Source of the DNA: JAJDFU01 sp964640855
GTDB taxonomy: Bacteria; Bacteroidota; Bacteroidia; Chitinophagales; Saprospiraceae
Direction of reading: 5' to 3'
Assembly: GCA_964640855.1 (NCBI GenBank)
Contig: CAZXIX010000008.1
Coordinates: forward strand, 15,531 to 79,530
Length of the DNA stretch: 64,000 nucleotides
The translations under genes and the position numbers were made by a program. Shown here piece by piece: positions 27,583 to 36,010 of this stretch; positions within the stretch are counted from its first letter, which is position 1; each line of letters begins with the position of its first letter. The notes beneath the pieces are model-generated. The model was not told the DNA's origin. It made no database searches and saw only the letters and a program-made list of their open reading frames with translations.

Positions 27583-28281
27583 TCAAAGCAGAAGATACAG
27601 CCCGGCAGCCAGCAATCCTCCTGCGATGGGTCCAACCACGGGTATCCAGGCGTAGGACCAATTGCTGTCCCGGTCGATGACCAAGGCGTGAAAGATCCTC
27701 GGAGAAAGGTCGCGGGCCGGATTGATCGCATAGCCGGTACTGCCGCCCAGGCTCATGCCGATCCCTACGACCAGTAAAGCTACGGGCAAAGCCTGTATGG
27801 AGCCGATGGTCTTTTCATCTCCGGAAACCAGAAAAAATACGCCGAAGACCAACACGAACGTGCCTATCGTCTCGGAAAGAAAGTTGTACGGGGTATTGGG
27901 TATGGCTGGACCTGTGGAAAAAAACCCCAGCTTGGTGGCGTGATCGTCCGTGATTCTGAAATGGTCCCGGTACTGTACGTAGGTGAATGCCGCTCCCAGG
28001 AAAGCCCCGATCATCTGGGCCAGCAAATAGCCCGGTACAAGGGCCCAATCAAACTGCCCGGCTGCTGCCAGACCGACGGTCACGGCCGGGTTGATGTGGG
28101 CTCCGCTGATGGACCCGGCTACGAAAACGCCCGAAAAAACGGCGACTCCCCAGCCCAGGTTGATCAGGATCCATCCCCCTTGGTGTCCGTAAGTCCCTTT
28201 CAGACTTACGTTGGCGTTTACCCCGTTTCCCAGAAGCATGAGTAAGAAAGTGCCGATCAATTCGGCCAGGAATGGTGTCAT
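27583..28281 (-). CDS. glpF: Glycerol uptake facilitator (MIP family)
   Basis: A 232-residue aquaglyceroporin. Both NPA boxes are present: SGAHINPAVT in the first half and GYAINPARDLSPR in the second. Asp after the second NPAR is the hallmark of the glycerol facilitator branch. Six hydrophobic segments are visible. It is transcribed away from glpK with 73 bases between the starts, so glycerol entry and phosphorylation are likely controlled together. Confidence 0.95.
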   Translation of the reverse strand: MTPFLAELIGTFLLMLLGNGVNANVSLKGTYGHQGGWILINLGWGVAVFSGVFVAGSISGAHINPAVTVGLAAAGQFDWALVPGYLLAQMIGAFLGAAFTYVQYRDHFRITDDHATKLGFFSTGPAIPNTPYNFLSETIGTFVLVFGVFFLVSGDEKTIGSIQALPVALLVVGIGMSLGGSTGYAINPARDLSPRIFHALVIDRDSNWSYAWIPVVGPIAGGLLAAGLYLLL

Positions 28282-28301
28282 GTGTTGTAAGTTGGCTTTT
28301 T

Positions 28302-28309
28302 CAAAGCTA
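28302..28309 (-). promoter_or_regulatory. Bacteroidota -7 box for glpF
   Basis: TAGCTTTG on the minus strand, matching TAnnTTTG, 20 bases before the glpF ATG. It abuts the inverted repeat at 28309-28338. Confidence 0.5.
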
Positions 28310-28338
28310 GGGAATTCCTAAATTAATGGGCATTCCCT
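28309..28338. promoter_or_regulatory. Inverted repeat in the glpF/glpK divergent promoter region
   Basis: AGGGAAT and ATTCCCT are perfect 7-base arms separated by 16 bases. The repeat touches the glpF -7 box and lies 16 bases before the glpK ATG, so a bound protein could control both directions. No glycerol regulator gene is in the window. It is a candidate only. Confidence 0.4.
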
Positions 28339-28354
28339 CACGACATCAATTTCT

Positions 28355-29848
28355 ATGGCTAATTTCATCATTACGCTGGATGCCGGAACGACCAGCGAGC
28401 GAGCGATTCTTTTTGACCAAAACGGGCAGATCCAGGGCGTCTCTCAGCGGGAGATCCAACAACACTATCCGCGACCCGGCTGGGTAGAGCACAATCCAGA
28501 AGAACTTTGGTCCACGCAAAAATTTGTCGTACGGGACCTGATGAGCCAGCAAAAACTGAAAGCTCAGGACATCGCGGCGCTGGGCATTACCAATCAGCGC
28601 GAAACCGTGATCATCTGGGACCGCCAAACCGGGAAGCCCATCCATAATGCCATTGTGTGGCAGGACCGCCGCACGGCCGATTACTGCGATCAGCTGAAGG
28701 AAGCCGGGCAGGAGGAGATGATCCGCACCAAGACGGGCCTGGTCATTGATGCCTACTTCTCCGGTACGAAGATCAAATGGTTGCTGGATGAGGTGGAGGG
28801 CGCTCGCGAACGGGCCGAAAAAGGCGAACTGGCTTTCGGGACCGTCGATAGCTGGATGCTTTGGCGACTCACGCACGGGAAGGTACATGCCACCGATGTG
28901 AGCAATGCTTCGCGAACCCTCTTGTTCAACATTCACGAGTTGGCATGGGATAAGGAGCTCCTCCGCTTATTTGACATACCCGAAGCTATCTTACCCGAAG
29001 TTCGCTCCAGCAGTGAGGTCTATGGTAAAACCGTACCCGAACATTTTGAAGGGGAAATCCCCATAGCCGGCATAGCGGGCGACCAACAGGCTGCCACCTT
29101 CGGTCAGATGTGCATTGAGCCCGGGATGCTGAAAAACACCTATGGTACAGGCTGCTTCATGGTGATGAACACGGGCAAAGAAGCCATCGAATCCAAACAC
29201 AAACTCCTGACGACCATCGCCTGGAAAATCCAGGATGAAGTCCACTATGCCCTGGAGGGCAGCATCTTCATTGGCGGAGCCGTGGTCCAGTGGATACGGG
29301 ACAACCTGAGATTCATCCACGAAGCCGGTGAGATCGAGTCCCTGGCCGCCAGCGTGAAGGATAATGGCGGTGTCTACCTGGTGCCTGCTTTTGTAGGGCT
29401 GGGAGCCCCGCATTGGGATTCCTACAGCACCGGTACCTTACTGGGGCTGAACCGGGGCACGCAACCGGGACACATTGCCCGGGCCGCTTTGGAGGCCATC
29501 TGCCTGCAGTCGGTTGATGTGTTGGAAACGATGGTCAAAGATTCGGGATTGGAACCCCTGGAGCTCCGGGTGGACGGCGGCGCCGTAGCGAACGATCTGC
29601 TGATGCAAACCCAGGCAGACCTGGCGGGTTTAAACATTGTCCGCCCCGCCGTAACGGAAACGACCGCCCTGGGAGCCGCCTACCTGGCAGGCCTGGCGGT
29701 GGGTTACTGGACTGACCTGGAGGAGATCCGGGGACAATGGCAGGCCGAGCGTACCTTTTCTCCGGCCATGCCCCGGGAAGAAGTGCAGCAGATCCGGAAA
29801 AACTGGGCCCGGGCCATAGAACGGAGCAAAGGCTGGTTGAAAGCGTAG
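28355..29848 (+). CDS. glpK: Glycerol kinase
   Basis: A 497-residue FGGY kinase that phosphorylates glycerol to glycerol 3-phosphate. Motifs include LDAGTTSERAILFDQNG at the N-terminus, IVWQDRRTADYC, GTVDSWMLWRLT, GIAGDQQAATFGQ and the C-terminal LRVDGGAVANDLLMQ. Length and motifs are standard. It stands between glpF (divergent) and glpD (134 bases downstream). Confidence 0.98.
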   Translation: MANFIITLDAGTTSERAILFDQNGQIQGVSQREIQQHYPRPGWVEHNPEELWSTQKFVVRDLMSQQKLKAQDIAALGITNQRETVIIWDRQTGKPIHNAIVWQDRRTADYCDQLKEAGQEEMIRTKTGLVIDAYFSGTKIKWLLDEVEGARERAEKGELAFGTVDSWMLWRLTHGKVHATDVSNASRTLLFNIHELAWDKELLRLFDIPEAILPEVRSSSEVYGKTVPEHFEGEIPIAGIAGDQQAATFGQMCIEPGMLKNTYGTGCFMVMNTGKEAIESKHKLLTTIAWKIQDEVHYALEGSIFIGGAVVQWIRDNLRFIHEAGEIESLAASVKDNGGVYLVPAFVGLGAPHWDSYSTGTLLGLNRGTQPGHIARAALEAICLQSVDVLETMVKDSGLEPLELRVDGGAVANDLLMQTQADLAGLNIVRPAVTETTALGAAYLAGLAVGYWTDLEEIRGQWQAERTFSPAMPREEVQQIRKNWARAIERSKGWLKA

Positions 29849-29982
29849 GAGGGAGCTGAGAGGGTGGAAATCAATACCCCCCTTCACGCATACCCCCTTT
29901 TTCCGCCGGACAGGTTGTCTGGCTATGGAAAATTATTTCGCGGCGCAACAAAACATTTACGAAACCCATAAATCAACTGAAG

Positions 29983-31554
29983 ATGAATCGAGACAAAATG
30001 CTCCGGAAGCTGAAAAAACGCCAGGAGCCCTGGGACCTGGTCATCATTGGCGGAGGGGCCACGGGCCTGGGCACAGCCGTAGATGCCGCCTCCCGGGGTT
30101 ACCGCACCCTGCTCCTGGAGCAGCACGACTTCGCCAAAGGTACCAGCAGCAGGAGTACCAAATTGGTCCACGGAGGCGTGCGCTATTTGCAGCAAGGGGA
30201 CGTATCCCTCGTTCTGGAAGCCCTGAAGGAGCGCGGTCTGATGATCAAGAATGCCCCTCATCTGGTCAAAAACCAGGCTTTCGTCATTCCGAACTACGAA
30301 TGGTGGGACGGCCCTTTTTACCGGGTCGGCCTCAAGGTATACGACCTCATGTCCGGAAAACTGGGGATCGGATCCTCCAAAGGCCTGTCCAAAAAACAGA
30401 CCATAGAATATCTTCCCACCATCGACCAGAAAGGGCTGGCCGGCGGGGTTATTTATTACGATGGCCAGTTCGACGATGCCCGTATGGCCATCAGTCTGGC
30501 ACAGACCGCCGCCCAATACAAGGGCGTTTTGATCAACTATATGAAAGTCGTAGGCCTGACCAAATCCGAAGAGGGGCTGGTCAATGGCGTAGAAGCGATC
30601 GACCAGGAAAAGGGGGAGAAATACCACATTCCGGCCAAGGTGGTCGTTAATGCCACCGGTGTCTTTGCAGATGGGGTCCTGAAAATGGATAATCCCGAGG
30701 CCAGGGATATGATCCAGCCAAGCCAGGGCGTCCACATTGTTTTGGATAAGGAATTTTTACCCAATCAATACGCGATCATGGTTCCCCAAACCTCCGACGG
30801 TCGGGTCCTGTTTGCGGTGCCCTGGCACAACAAACTGGTGGTGGGCACAACCGATACCCAGGTAGAAAAAGCCAGCCTGGAGCCCCAGGCCCTCGAAAAG
30901 GAGGTGGACTTCATCCTGGAGACGGCAAGGCAGTATTTGGTCAAAGATCCTTCCCGATCGGACGTCAAGAGTGTTTTTGCGGGTCTGCGCCCACTGGCCA
31001 AACCGGAAAACGATGGCAAATCCACCAAGGAAATATCCCGGCACCACAAAGTATTGATCTCGCTTTCCGGTCTGATCACGGTGATCGGCGGAAAATGGAC
31101 GACCTACCGGAAGATGGCGCAGGATACCGTGGATAATGCCGTATTGATCGGGGCTTTGCCCGAGCGCAAGTGCATGACCCAGAACCTCCCCATATACGGA
31201 TACGATGTGACCGTGGACATCACTTCGGACCCGATGGCCATTTACGGGACCGAAAAGATCGATGTACTCGAGTTGGGAGAAAGCAATCCGGATTGGGCCG
31301 GCTGGTTGAGCGAACCCTTGCAAATCCGCAAATCCCAGGTTGCCTGGGCTGTGAAGAAAGAGATGGCCCGGACAGTAGAGGATTTTCTGGCCCGACGCAC
31401 GCGCGCCTTATTCCTCGATGCCCGGGAGAGCCGCAGGATGGCTCCCGAGGTGGCCGGGATCATGGCCGGCCTGTTGGAAAAAGACGCTGCCTGGATCGAT
31501 CAACAGCTCAAGGATTTTGAAGAAACCTCTGCCAGTTATATCCTTACCGAATAA
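29983..31554 (+). CDS. glpD: Glycerol-3-phosphate dehydrogenase (FAD-dependent)
   Basis: A 523-residue flavoprotein that oxidises glycerol 3-phosphate to dihydroxyacetone phosphate and passes electrons to the quinone pool. The FAD-binding motif is VIIGGGATGLGTAVDAASRG, followed by RSTKLVHGGVRYLQQGD. A C-terminal domain with ADPSRSDV-type FAGLRPLA and GGKWTTYRKMA segments is conserved. It completes the pathway started by GlpF and GlpK. Confidence 0.97.
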   Translation: MNRDKMLRKLKKRQEPWDLVIIGGGATGLGTAVDAASRGYRTLLLEQHDFAKGTSSRSTKLVHGGVRYLQQGDVSLVLEALKERGLMIKNAPHLVKNQAFVIPNYEWWDGPFYRVGLKVYDLMSGKLGIGSSKGLSKKQTIEYLPTIDQKGLAGGVIYYDGQFDDARMAISLAQTAAQYKGVLINYMKVVGLTKSEEGLVNGVEAIDQEKGEKYHIPAKVVVNATGVFADGVLKMDNPEARDMIQPSQGVHIVLDKEFLPNQYAIMVPQTSDGRVLFAVPWHNKLVVGTTDTQVEKASLEPQALEKEVDFILETARQYLVKDPSRSDVKSVFAGLRPLAKPENDGKSTKEISRHHKVLISLSGLITVIGGKWTTYRKMAQDTVDNAVLIGALPERKCMTQNLPIYGYDVTVDITSDPMAIYGTEKIDVLELGESNPDWAGWLSEPLQIRKSQVAWAVKKEMARTVEDFLARRTRALFLDARESRRMAPEVAGIMAGLLEKDAAWIDQQLKDFEETSASYILTE

Positions 31555-31619
31555 AGAAGCCCGGCATTTATCCCATCTGGATCCATACCGGGCGTCTTCA
31601 GGCAGGGAGAGTCTCCCGA

Positions 31620-32468
31620 TTATTTGTTCATTTTATCCGTCCACTCCTCAATGGAGGCGGTATTCATCCGGATGTAATCTTCATTCCCGGCTTCGGTCGC
31701 CATTTCCAAAGACTTTTTGGCGGTAGCGATGGCCTCTTCGGTCATACCCAGTTCGGCCTCGATCAAGGACTGGGTGCGCAGCTGCCAGTAGCGGGGGGCC
31801 TTTTCGTTGGCCATTTTGACCCACTTATGCGCTTTCTTCAAATCTTTTCCTGTAGCGTGGTAGTAGGACCCTGCTGCATACAGATCCTGAGCGGAAGGAC
31901 CGTCCATGACCCGGTCGATGGAAGCCATGACCTGCTCGTCCACGTTGGTTTGGATCGGCAGGCGCACCACGGTTTCATCCCATACGATCTGGAGCTCGGC
32001 GCCATCCAGGCTCAGGTTTTGGAAGGCCATGGTGAAGGTCTCGATCTGGTCATTCAATTTGCCGGGCTTCACCCTGACAGCTACATCGGGTGTTTTTTCT
32101 AGGTAGCTGGCCCAGTTGCCCGTCTCGTGGGCGTAGAGGTGTACGGCCCACTCATCGGCTCCGGGCAGGGTAAGCATAGCGTAAGACCCGGCTTTAACAG
32201 GCTCTCCCGCAAAAGTCATGTCCTCGGAAAAGGTGATCTTCGTGGCCTGATTGGCGCCGGTGCGCCAGATCTTGCCAAAGGGAACGAGCCCGTCTTCGGC
32301 AAAAATGGTGCGACCCTTCATGCTTGGGCGGCTGTAAACGAGTTCAACTTTCCCGAGACCGATATTCTGATGCACCTCGCTGGTCGGGCTGGGCTGAGGT
32401 GTAAGGACCTGGGCCTGCAGGCTGAAGGCCATGCAAAAGGCGCTGAATAACAAAACTAGATTTTTCAT
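31620..32468 (-). CDS. DUF2911 domain secreted protein
   Basis: A 282-residue protein with a signal peptide (cleavage near LQAQ). The DUF2911 core covers about residues 25-185, with VELVYSRPSMKGRTIF and FGKIWRTGANQATKITF, both typical. The C-terminal ~90 residues are helical and resemble a TPR-like region (AHKWVKMANEKAPRYWQ). The family is common in Bacteroidota and has no known function. The near-match box TATATTCG lies upstream of the start. Confidence 0.88.
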   Translation of the reverse strand: MKNLVLLFSAFCMAFSLQAQVLTPQPSPTSEVHQNIGLGKVELVYSRPSMKGRTIFAEDGLVPFGKIWRTGANQATKITFSEDMTFAGEPVKAGSYAMLTLPGADEWAVHLYAHETGNWASYLEKTPDVAVRVKPGKLNDQIETFTMAFQNLSLDGAELQIVWDETVVRLPIQTNVDEQVMASIDRVMDGPSAQDLYAAGSYYHATGKDLKKAHKWVKMANEKAPRYWQLRTQSLIEAELGMTEEAIATAKKSLEMATEAGNEDYIRMNTASIEEWTDKMNK

Positions 32469-32525
32469 GCGAAAATGGTTTGGTGGATAGGTTTGATTTC
32501 AGGTGCGAATATAGGAAGGATAAGT

Positions 32526-32547
32526 GGTTGCTGGGTGGTTGCTGGGT
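32526..32547. repeat. 11-base tandem duplication
   Basis: GGTTGCTGGGT occurs twice in direct succession, immediately before the palindrome at 32560-32601. Confidence 0.8.
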
Positions 32548-32559
32548 GGCTTCGAGACT

Positions 32560-32601
32560 GTTCATTAAAGTGTGTCTACTAACTTAGACACTTAATTGAA
32601 C
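32560..32601. repeat. Imperfect palindrome, possible IS-end footprint
   Basis: The arms GTTCATTAAAGTGTGTCTA and TAGACACTTAATTGAAC pair with small bulges around a CTAACT loop. It has no T-run and is not directly behind a gene, so a terminator is unlikely. It could be fused ends of an excised element or a small MITE. Confidence 0.45.
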
Positions 32602-32706
32602 TATCCCCTGATCAACCGGTACCGGTTACCCTTTTGCCCGTGAAGTAGGTGCACCCTTTTATGGGCCTGAGCCTACAGGAATATTAGGTCTGTACTTAGG
32701 TGTTGG

Positions 32707-33531
32707 CTAAGTGGCCTCCTGCTTTGATTTGACCAAGCGGTGAACGATTGTGTCAGACCAGGACACCGGCAATTTGGAAAAGAAGGTCAGCGTAAGGTTA
32801 TTATTTAAATGATAGACGCTTCGCGGATTTCGGGCAGCGACGATCCGGGCGATCTTATGAGCCATTTCTTCCGGAGTACTTTCTCTGCCGACCATCCCCA
32901 GGGCATTCTTGAGAAAGGCTCTTAACTCCGGCAGGTAGCGGCTGTCCGGGTTGGAGGAAACCGTGGATTCCAGTCCCCGCAACAGAGGCGTCTTGATCGC
33001 TCCGGGCCGGATCAGGACCAACGGTATACCTTTCAGACGCAACTCCTGCCGCATGGCCCGACTGAATGCCTCCATGGCTATTTTGGAAGCCGAATACGGC
33101 TGAAACAGGCCCGTCATTTTCACGCTCTCGCTGCTGATCTGAATGACCCGGCCCTGCGTTTCGATCAGATGATCCAAAAAGGCGCTTACCATACGGACGG
33201 GGGCGAGCGTATTGACCTCCACGATGCGGTCCAAACGCTCGGCCGGTGCCTCCGAGATGGGGAAAAAACCGGAAATGCCGGCATTGTTAATCAGAGTATG
33301 GATGCGGATGCCCTGATCCTTCACCTGGCTACGGAGGCCCAGAATGGCTTCCGGATCTCGAAGATCGCAAACATAGGTTTTTACCTGAGGCAGGTCACGA
33401 AGATCGGCCAATCCTTTTTCATCCACATCCACTGCCAACACTTGAAAGCGATCGGACAGCTCTTGCACCAGGGCTTTTCCCAGGCCGCCGGCAGCTCCGG
33501 TGAGAAGGAGGGTTTTAAAGGCAGATGACAT
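32707..33531 (-). CDS. SDR family NAD(P)-dependent oxidoreductase
   Basis: A 274-residue classical short-chain dehydrogenase. The cofactor motif is TGAAGGLGK; an acidic VDVDEKG after beta2 suggests NAD preference; INNAGISG and the catalytic Ser and YSASK follow. The C-terminal extension (LTLTFFSKLPVSWSDTIVH) is longer than the core fold needs. The substrate is unknown and the neighbours give no hint. Confidence 0.88.
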   Translation of the reverse strand: MSSAFKTLLLTGAAGGLGKALVQELSDRFQVLAVDVDEKGLADLRDLPQVKTYVCDLRDPEAILGLRSQVKDQGIRIHTLINNAGISGFFPISEAPAERLDRIVEVNTLAPVRMVSAFLDHLIETQGRVIQISSESVKMTGLFQPYSASKIAMEAFSRAMRQELRLKGIPLVLIRPGAIKTPLLRGLESTVSSNPDSRYLPELRAFLKNALGMVGRESTPEEMAHKIARIVAARNPRSVYHLNNNLTLTFFSKLPVSWSDTIVHRLVKSKQEAT

Positions 33532-33642
33532 ATATCCAATTCAAAAGCAGAGGAATAAAAATATCGAAATTCATCCCATTTCCCCTTCATCCCCATACTC
33601 TAAGATTTTTCGAATGTAATTGGAAATCGTCTTCTACTCTTC

Positions 33643-33903
33643 TCACTCCCTGAGGATTCGATCGGGATAGTGGATCCGCCAGGCAAAATAGTGGGCCAAC
33701 CAGGGCTTTCCGCTACAGGCATCGGGGAGCTCGCCGGCTGGGACCCGCCACATGGTCGAATGGGCTTTCTCCATTTTGTCGGACCGTCTGGCTCTTTCTC
33801 GAAAAACCCGCACATGGTCCGAATGGTAGGTAAAAGCCTTTAAGGCTTCCGGACTTTCCCAAATGAGCAAATGCACCAGGGTAAGGGGATCGTCGAAACC
33901 AGC
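33643..33903 (-). pseudogene. N-terminally truncated DUF3291 remnant
   Basis: The open frame reads GFDDPLTLVHLLIWESPEAL onward and keeps the DUF3291 signature MWRVPAGELPD, ending in IHYPDRILRE. The domain is normally about 150 residues; here the first ~60 are missing, because a TAA at 33904-33906 closes the frame on the N-terminal side and no family-like sequence continues in the other frames. A GTG at 33876 is the only possible start. It is most likely a decayed gene. Confidence 0.65.
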
Positions 33904-34016
33904 TTATCGTGGCTTTGCCATTCCATCAAATTAATGTCTCTTTTTTTTTGTGGAATCCTTGCGAAATCGTCCTCTTATTCCATACAAGTCCATTTCTAAA
34001 CTAAACCCTTGAAACC

Positions 34017-34613
34017 ATGGATCGCTACCTGAAGCAATTGCTTACCGACATTGAAACCGCCACCCAAAACATGCCTTATCCCTACCTGAGATCCGATACC
34101 TGGGACATTTGGGATTGGGTTACGGAAGAAGAGGATCGCCGAACCGCTACCACCCGTTCCCTACCCGATTGGACGGGCATTCGGAAAGAACAACTTCCCC
34201 CAGCTGACTTGCTCAAGCCGGAGCAGCTCTCCTCCCTCCTGAAGGCCCTCGATAAACTGTTGGAAGCCTGCAATTGCCTGATCGTATTTCAGACTTACGT
34301 TCCTGAAGATGTCCAGTACAAGGCAATCCGGGCCATGTTCCACCAGGAAAGCACCTGGTTGAAGTGGCATATGAACTTCTTCGAATTTTGCGAGGACGGG
34401 CAAGAGCATTACATCTGTGCCCTGGGAGAGCATTGCCAATGCGGCTTTTTCGAGGAGCATTTTGGAACCTTTTCCCAGGACGAGCCCGATGAACCGGAGG
34501 ACGATTATTGGCTGATCTACGACCTCAAAAAACGATTCGGAAACGACTGGAAGAAGTATTACAACGCCAGGTGGATCTCCCGAGAAGAGGATGAGGACGA
34601 AGAGTTGGACTAG
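34017..34613 (+). CDS. Conserved-looking hypothetical protein
   Basis: A 198-residue soluble acidic protein that I do not recognise. It has no signal peptide or membrane helix. It is rich in aromatic residues (YLRSDTWDIWDWVTEEEDR) and has clustered cysteines at ICALGEHCQCGFF, which might bind a metal. It ends in an acidic tail (EEDEDEELD). The ATG and an uninterrupted frame with normal codon use support a real gene. Its stop overlaps that of the convergent DinB gene by four bases (CTAG). Confidence 0.7.
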   Translation: MDRYLKQLLTDIETATQNMPYPYLRSDTWDIWDWVTEEEDRRTATTRSLPDWTGIRKEQLPPADLLKPEQLSSLLKALDKLLEACNCLIVFQTYVPEDVQYKAIRAMFHQESTWLKWHMNFFEFCEDGQEHYICALGEHCQCGFFEEHFGTFSQDEPDEPEDDYWLIYDLKKRFGNDWKKYYNARWISREEDEDEELD

Positions 34614-35200
34614 GCCGGAGAGGTTTCCACCATTTCCAGCACCTCCCTCCCCTGCTGCAAATGCCTCTCCTCATGGCTGATCAGAAAATCGAAGGCCTCC
34701 GGGAGATAAAAGCGGACGACCGGACCGATAGCCGAGTCGATCTTTTTCTTCCCAACGGCTTTGCTGCGACTGGCCAGGATGGTCTTTTTCAGATGTTCCT
34801 GATAATCGTAAAAGTTTTGGAAGACACTCTGAATTTCCTGCGGGTTTGCCTGGGCGGGATTTACTTCCGGTTGAAATACCTTGCTGGTCTTCATTTTGTA
34901 GCGCCGCTTCCCATCCTGAGGACGAAAGGTCAGGATCAGTTTGCGCTGCAGCCAGCGAGCCGGAAAGGATTCGTACCCGTCTTCCTGGTCCGGCAGCAGT
35001 TCCAGCAATTGGTCCATCCTCGACTCATAAAGTCGATAGGCGGCATTCATGTGGCCGACTATTTCCAAAACGCTCCAGGTCTTGGGGTCAGGTTTGTACT
35101 GTATCACCCCCTTGTCCAGCTGCTGCCAGTCCTTGACTTCAGCAGTGATCAGGTTGACCCTTGTCAATTGGTTTTCCGGCGTAAGGATCAGTTTCGACAT
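34610..35200 (-). CDS. DinB family protein
   Basis: A 196-residue four-helix-bundle protein of the DinB / YfiT-like superfamily. The metal-binding histidines are visible in LEIVGHMNAAYRLYESRM and in ISHEERHLQQ. Such proteins are often thiol-dependent transferases or have no assigned role. It is convergent with the acidic hypothetical gene. Confidence 0.85.
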   Translation of the reverse strand: MSKLILTPENQLTRVNLITAEVKDWQQLDKGVIQYKPDPKTWSVLEIVGHMNAAYRLYESRMDQLLELLPDQEDGYESFPARWLQRKLILTFRPQDGKRRYKMKTSKVFQPEVNPAQANPQEIQSVFQNFYDYQEHLKKTILASRSKAVGKKKIDSAIGPVVRFYLPEAFDFLISHEERHLQQGREVLEMVETSPA

Positions 35201-35398
35201 GATTCGAGATTTTTTCTTTTTAGGTTAATGGATGTTGGCCTTTCCGGCGAAATGGGGTCGCGATGTCACCTGATACAATCTGGCAACATCGGAGCAAAGC
35301 CAGTGAAAACATTGAGAAGTAATAAACATCAACTGCACAGCGGCAATTATCATATCCGCAAACTTCGCCGGATCGCACCAGAAAAAATTTGATCCAGA

Positions 35399-36010
35399 TC
35401 AATATTTCACTCGCGATCTCAATCGGCTAAACGTCTCAGGGGTCATATTCAGATAAGAGGCCAGGTATTTTTGAGGAATCTGCAGAAGGTCCTCCGGGCA
35501 GCGGCGCATGAAGGCCACGTATCGGTCTTCAGCCGACCGGGTCAGTAATTCCACCTCCCGGCTCATCCGGCCTACCAGCACTTCCTGGTGAAAAAGCCGG
35601 GCCCAGCGCTCAAATGCCGGTGACCACCCGAAGAGAGCCTCGTATTGGGGTAGAGTGATCCCATACAGGCGGCTGGGAGTTAAGGCTTCGAGGAAATATT
35701 CGGAAGGCCTTTGGTAGAGGAACGATTCGTAGCCCCCGGAGGGATCTCCCGGGTAGGAAAAGCCGAGTACTACCTTATCCGCCTGGTGATTGAGAACGTA
35801 AATGCTTTGTACGCCCTCGGCAACGACATAGAAAAAACGCTCCGTCTCCCCGGCCTGCAGTATGAAGTCTCGTTTATCGAAACGCTTTTCGACCCATAAG
35901 GCATAAAAATCGGCTTCCCATTCCGGCTGTATCTCGAGATGCCGGAAAACTTTGCGGATGCGTTCAGCCTCCGGATGATCCCGGTGCATGTGTTCGCCCC
36001 CGTCAGACAT
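35399..36010 (-). CDS. Crp/Fnr family transcriptional regulator
   Basis: A 203-residue regulator with a cyclic-nucleotide-binding-like N-terminal roll (FILQAGETERFFYVVAEGVQ) and a short C-terminal HTH (IPQKYLASYLNMTPETFSRL), the compact form common in Bacteroidota. The ATG overlaps the stop of the histidine phosphatase gene by eight bases, so both are made from one transcript. The signal it senses is unknown. Confidence 0.87.
   Translation of the reverse strand: MSDGGEHMHRDHPEAERIRKVFRHLEIQPEWEADFYALWVEKRFDKRDFILQAGETERFFYVVAEGVQSIYVLNHQADKVVLGFSYPGDPSGGYESFLYQRPSEYFLEALTPSRLYGITLPQYEALFGWSPAFERWARLFHQEVLVGRMSREVELLTRSAEDRYVAFMRRCPEDLLQIPQKYLASYLNMTPETFSRLRSRVKY

Larger units (their letters stand above)
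32469..32706. other. Intergenic stretch with tandem repeat, palindrome and a stop-flanked open frame
   Basis: There is no gene. It holds a 2 x 11-base tandem repeat (32526-32547), a 42-base imperfect palindrome (32560-32601) and a 32-codon open frame without a start that ends at the TAA at 32708-32710. This may be a scar of a lost mobile element. Confidence 0.5.

Noticed and set aside
31559..31593. GCCCGG...CCGGGC hairpin between glpD and the DUF2911 gene
   Set aside because: Only six pairs around a 23-base loop and no T-run; too weak to call.
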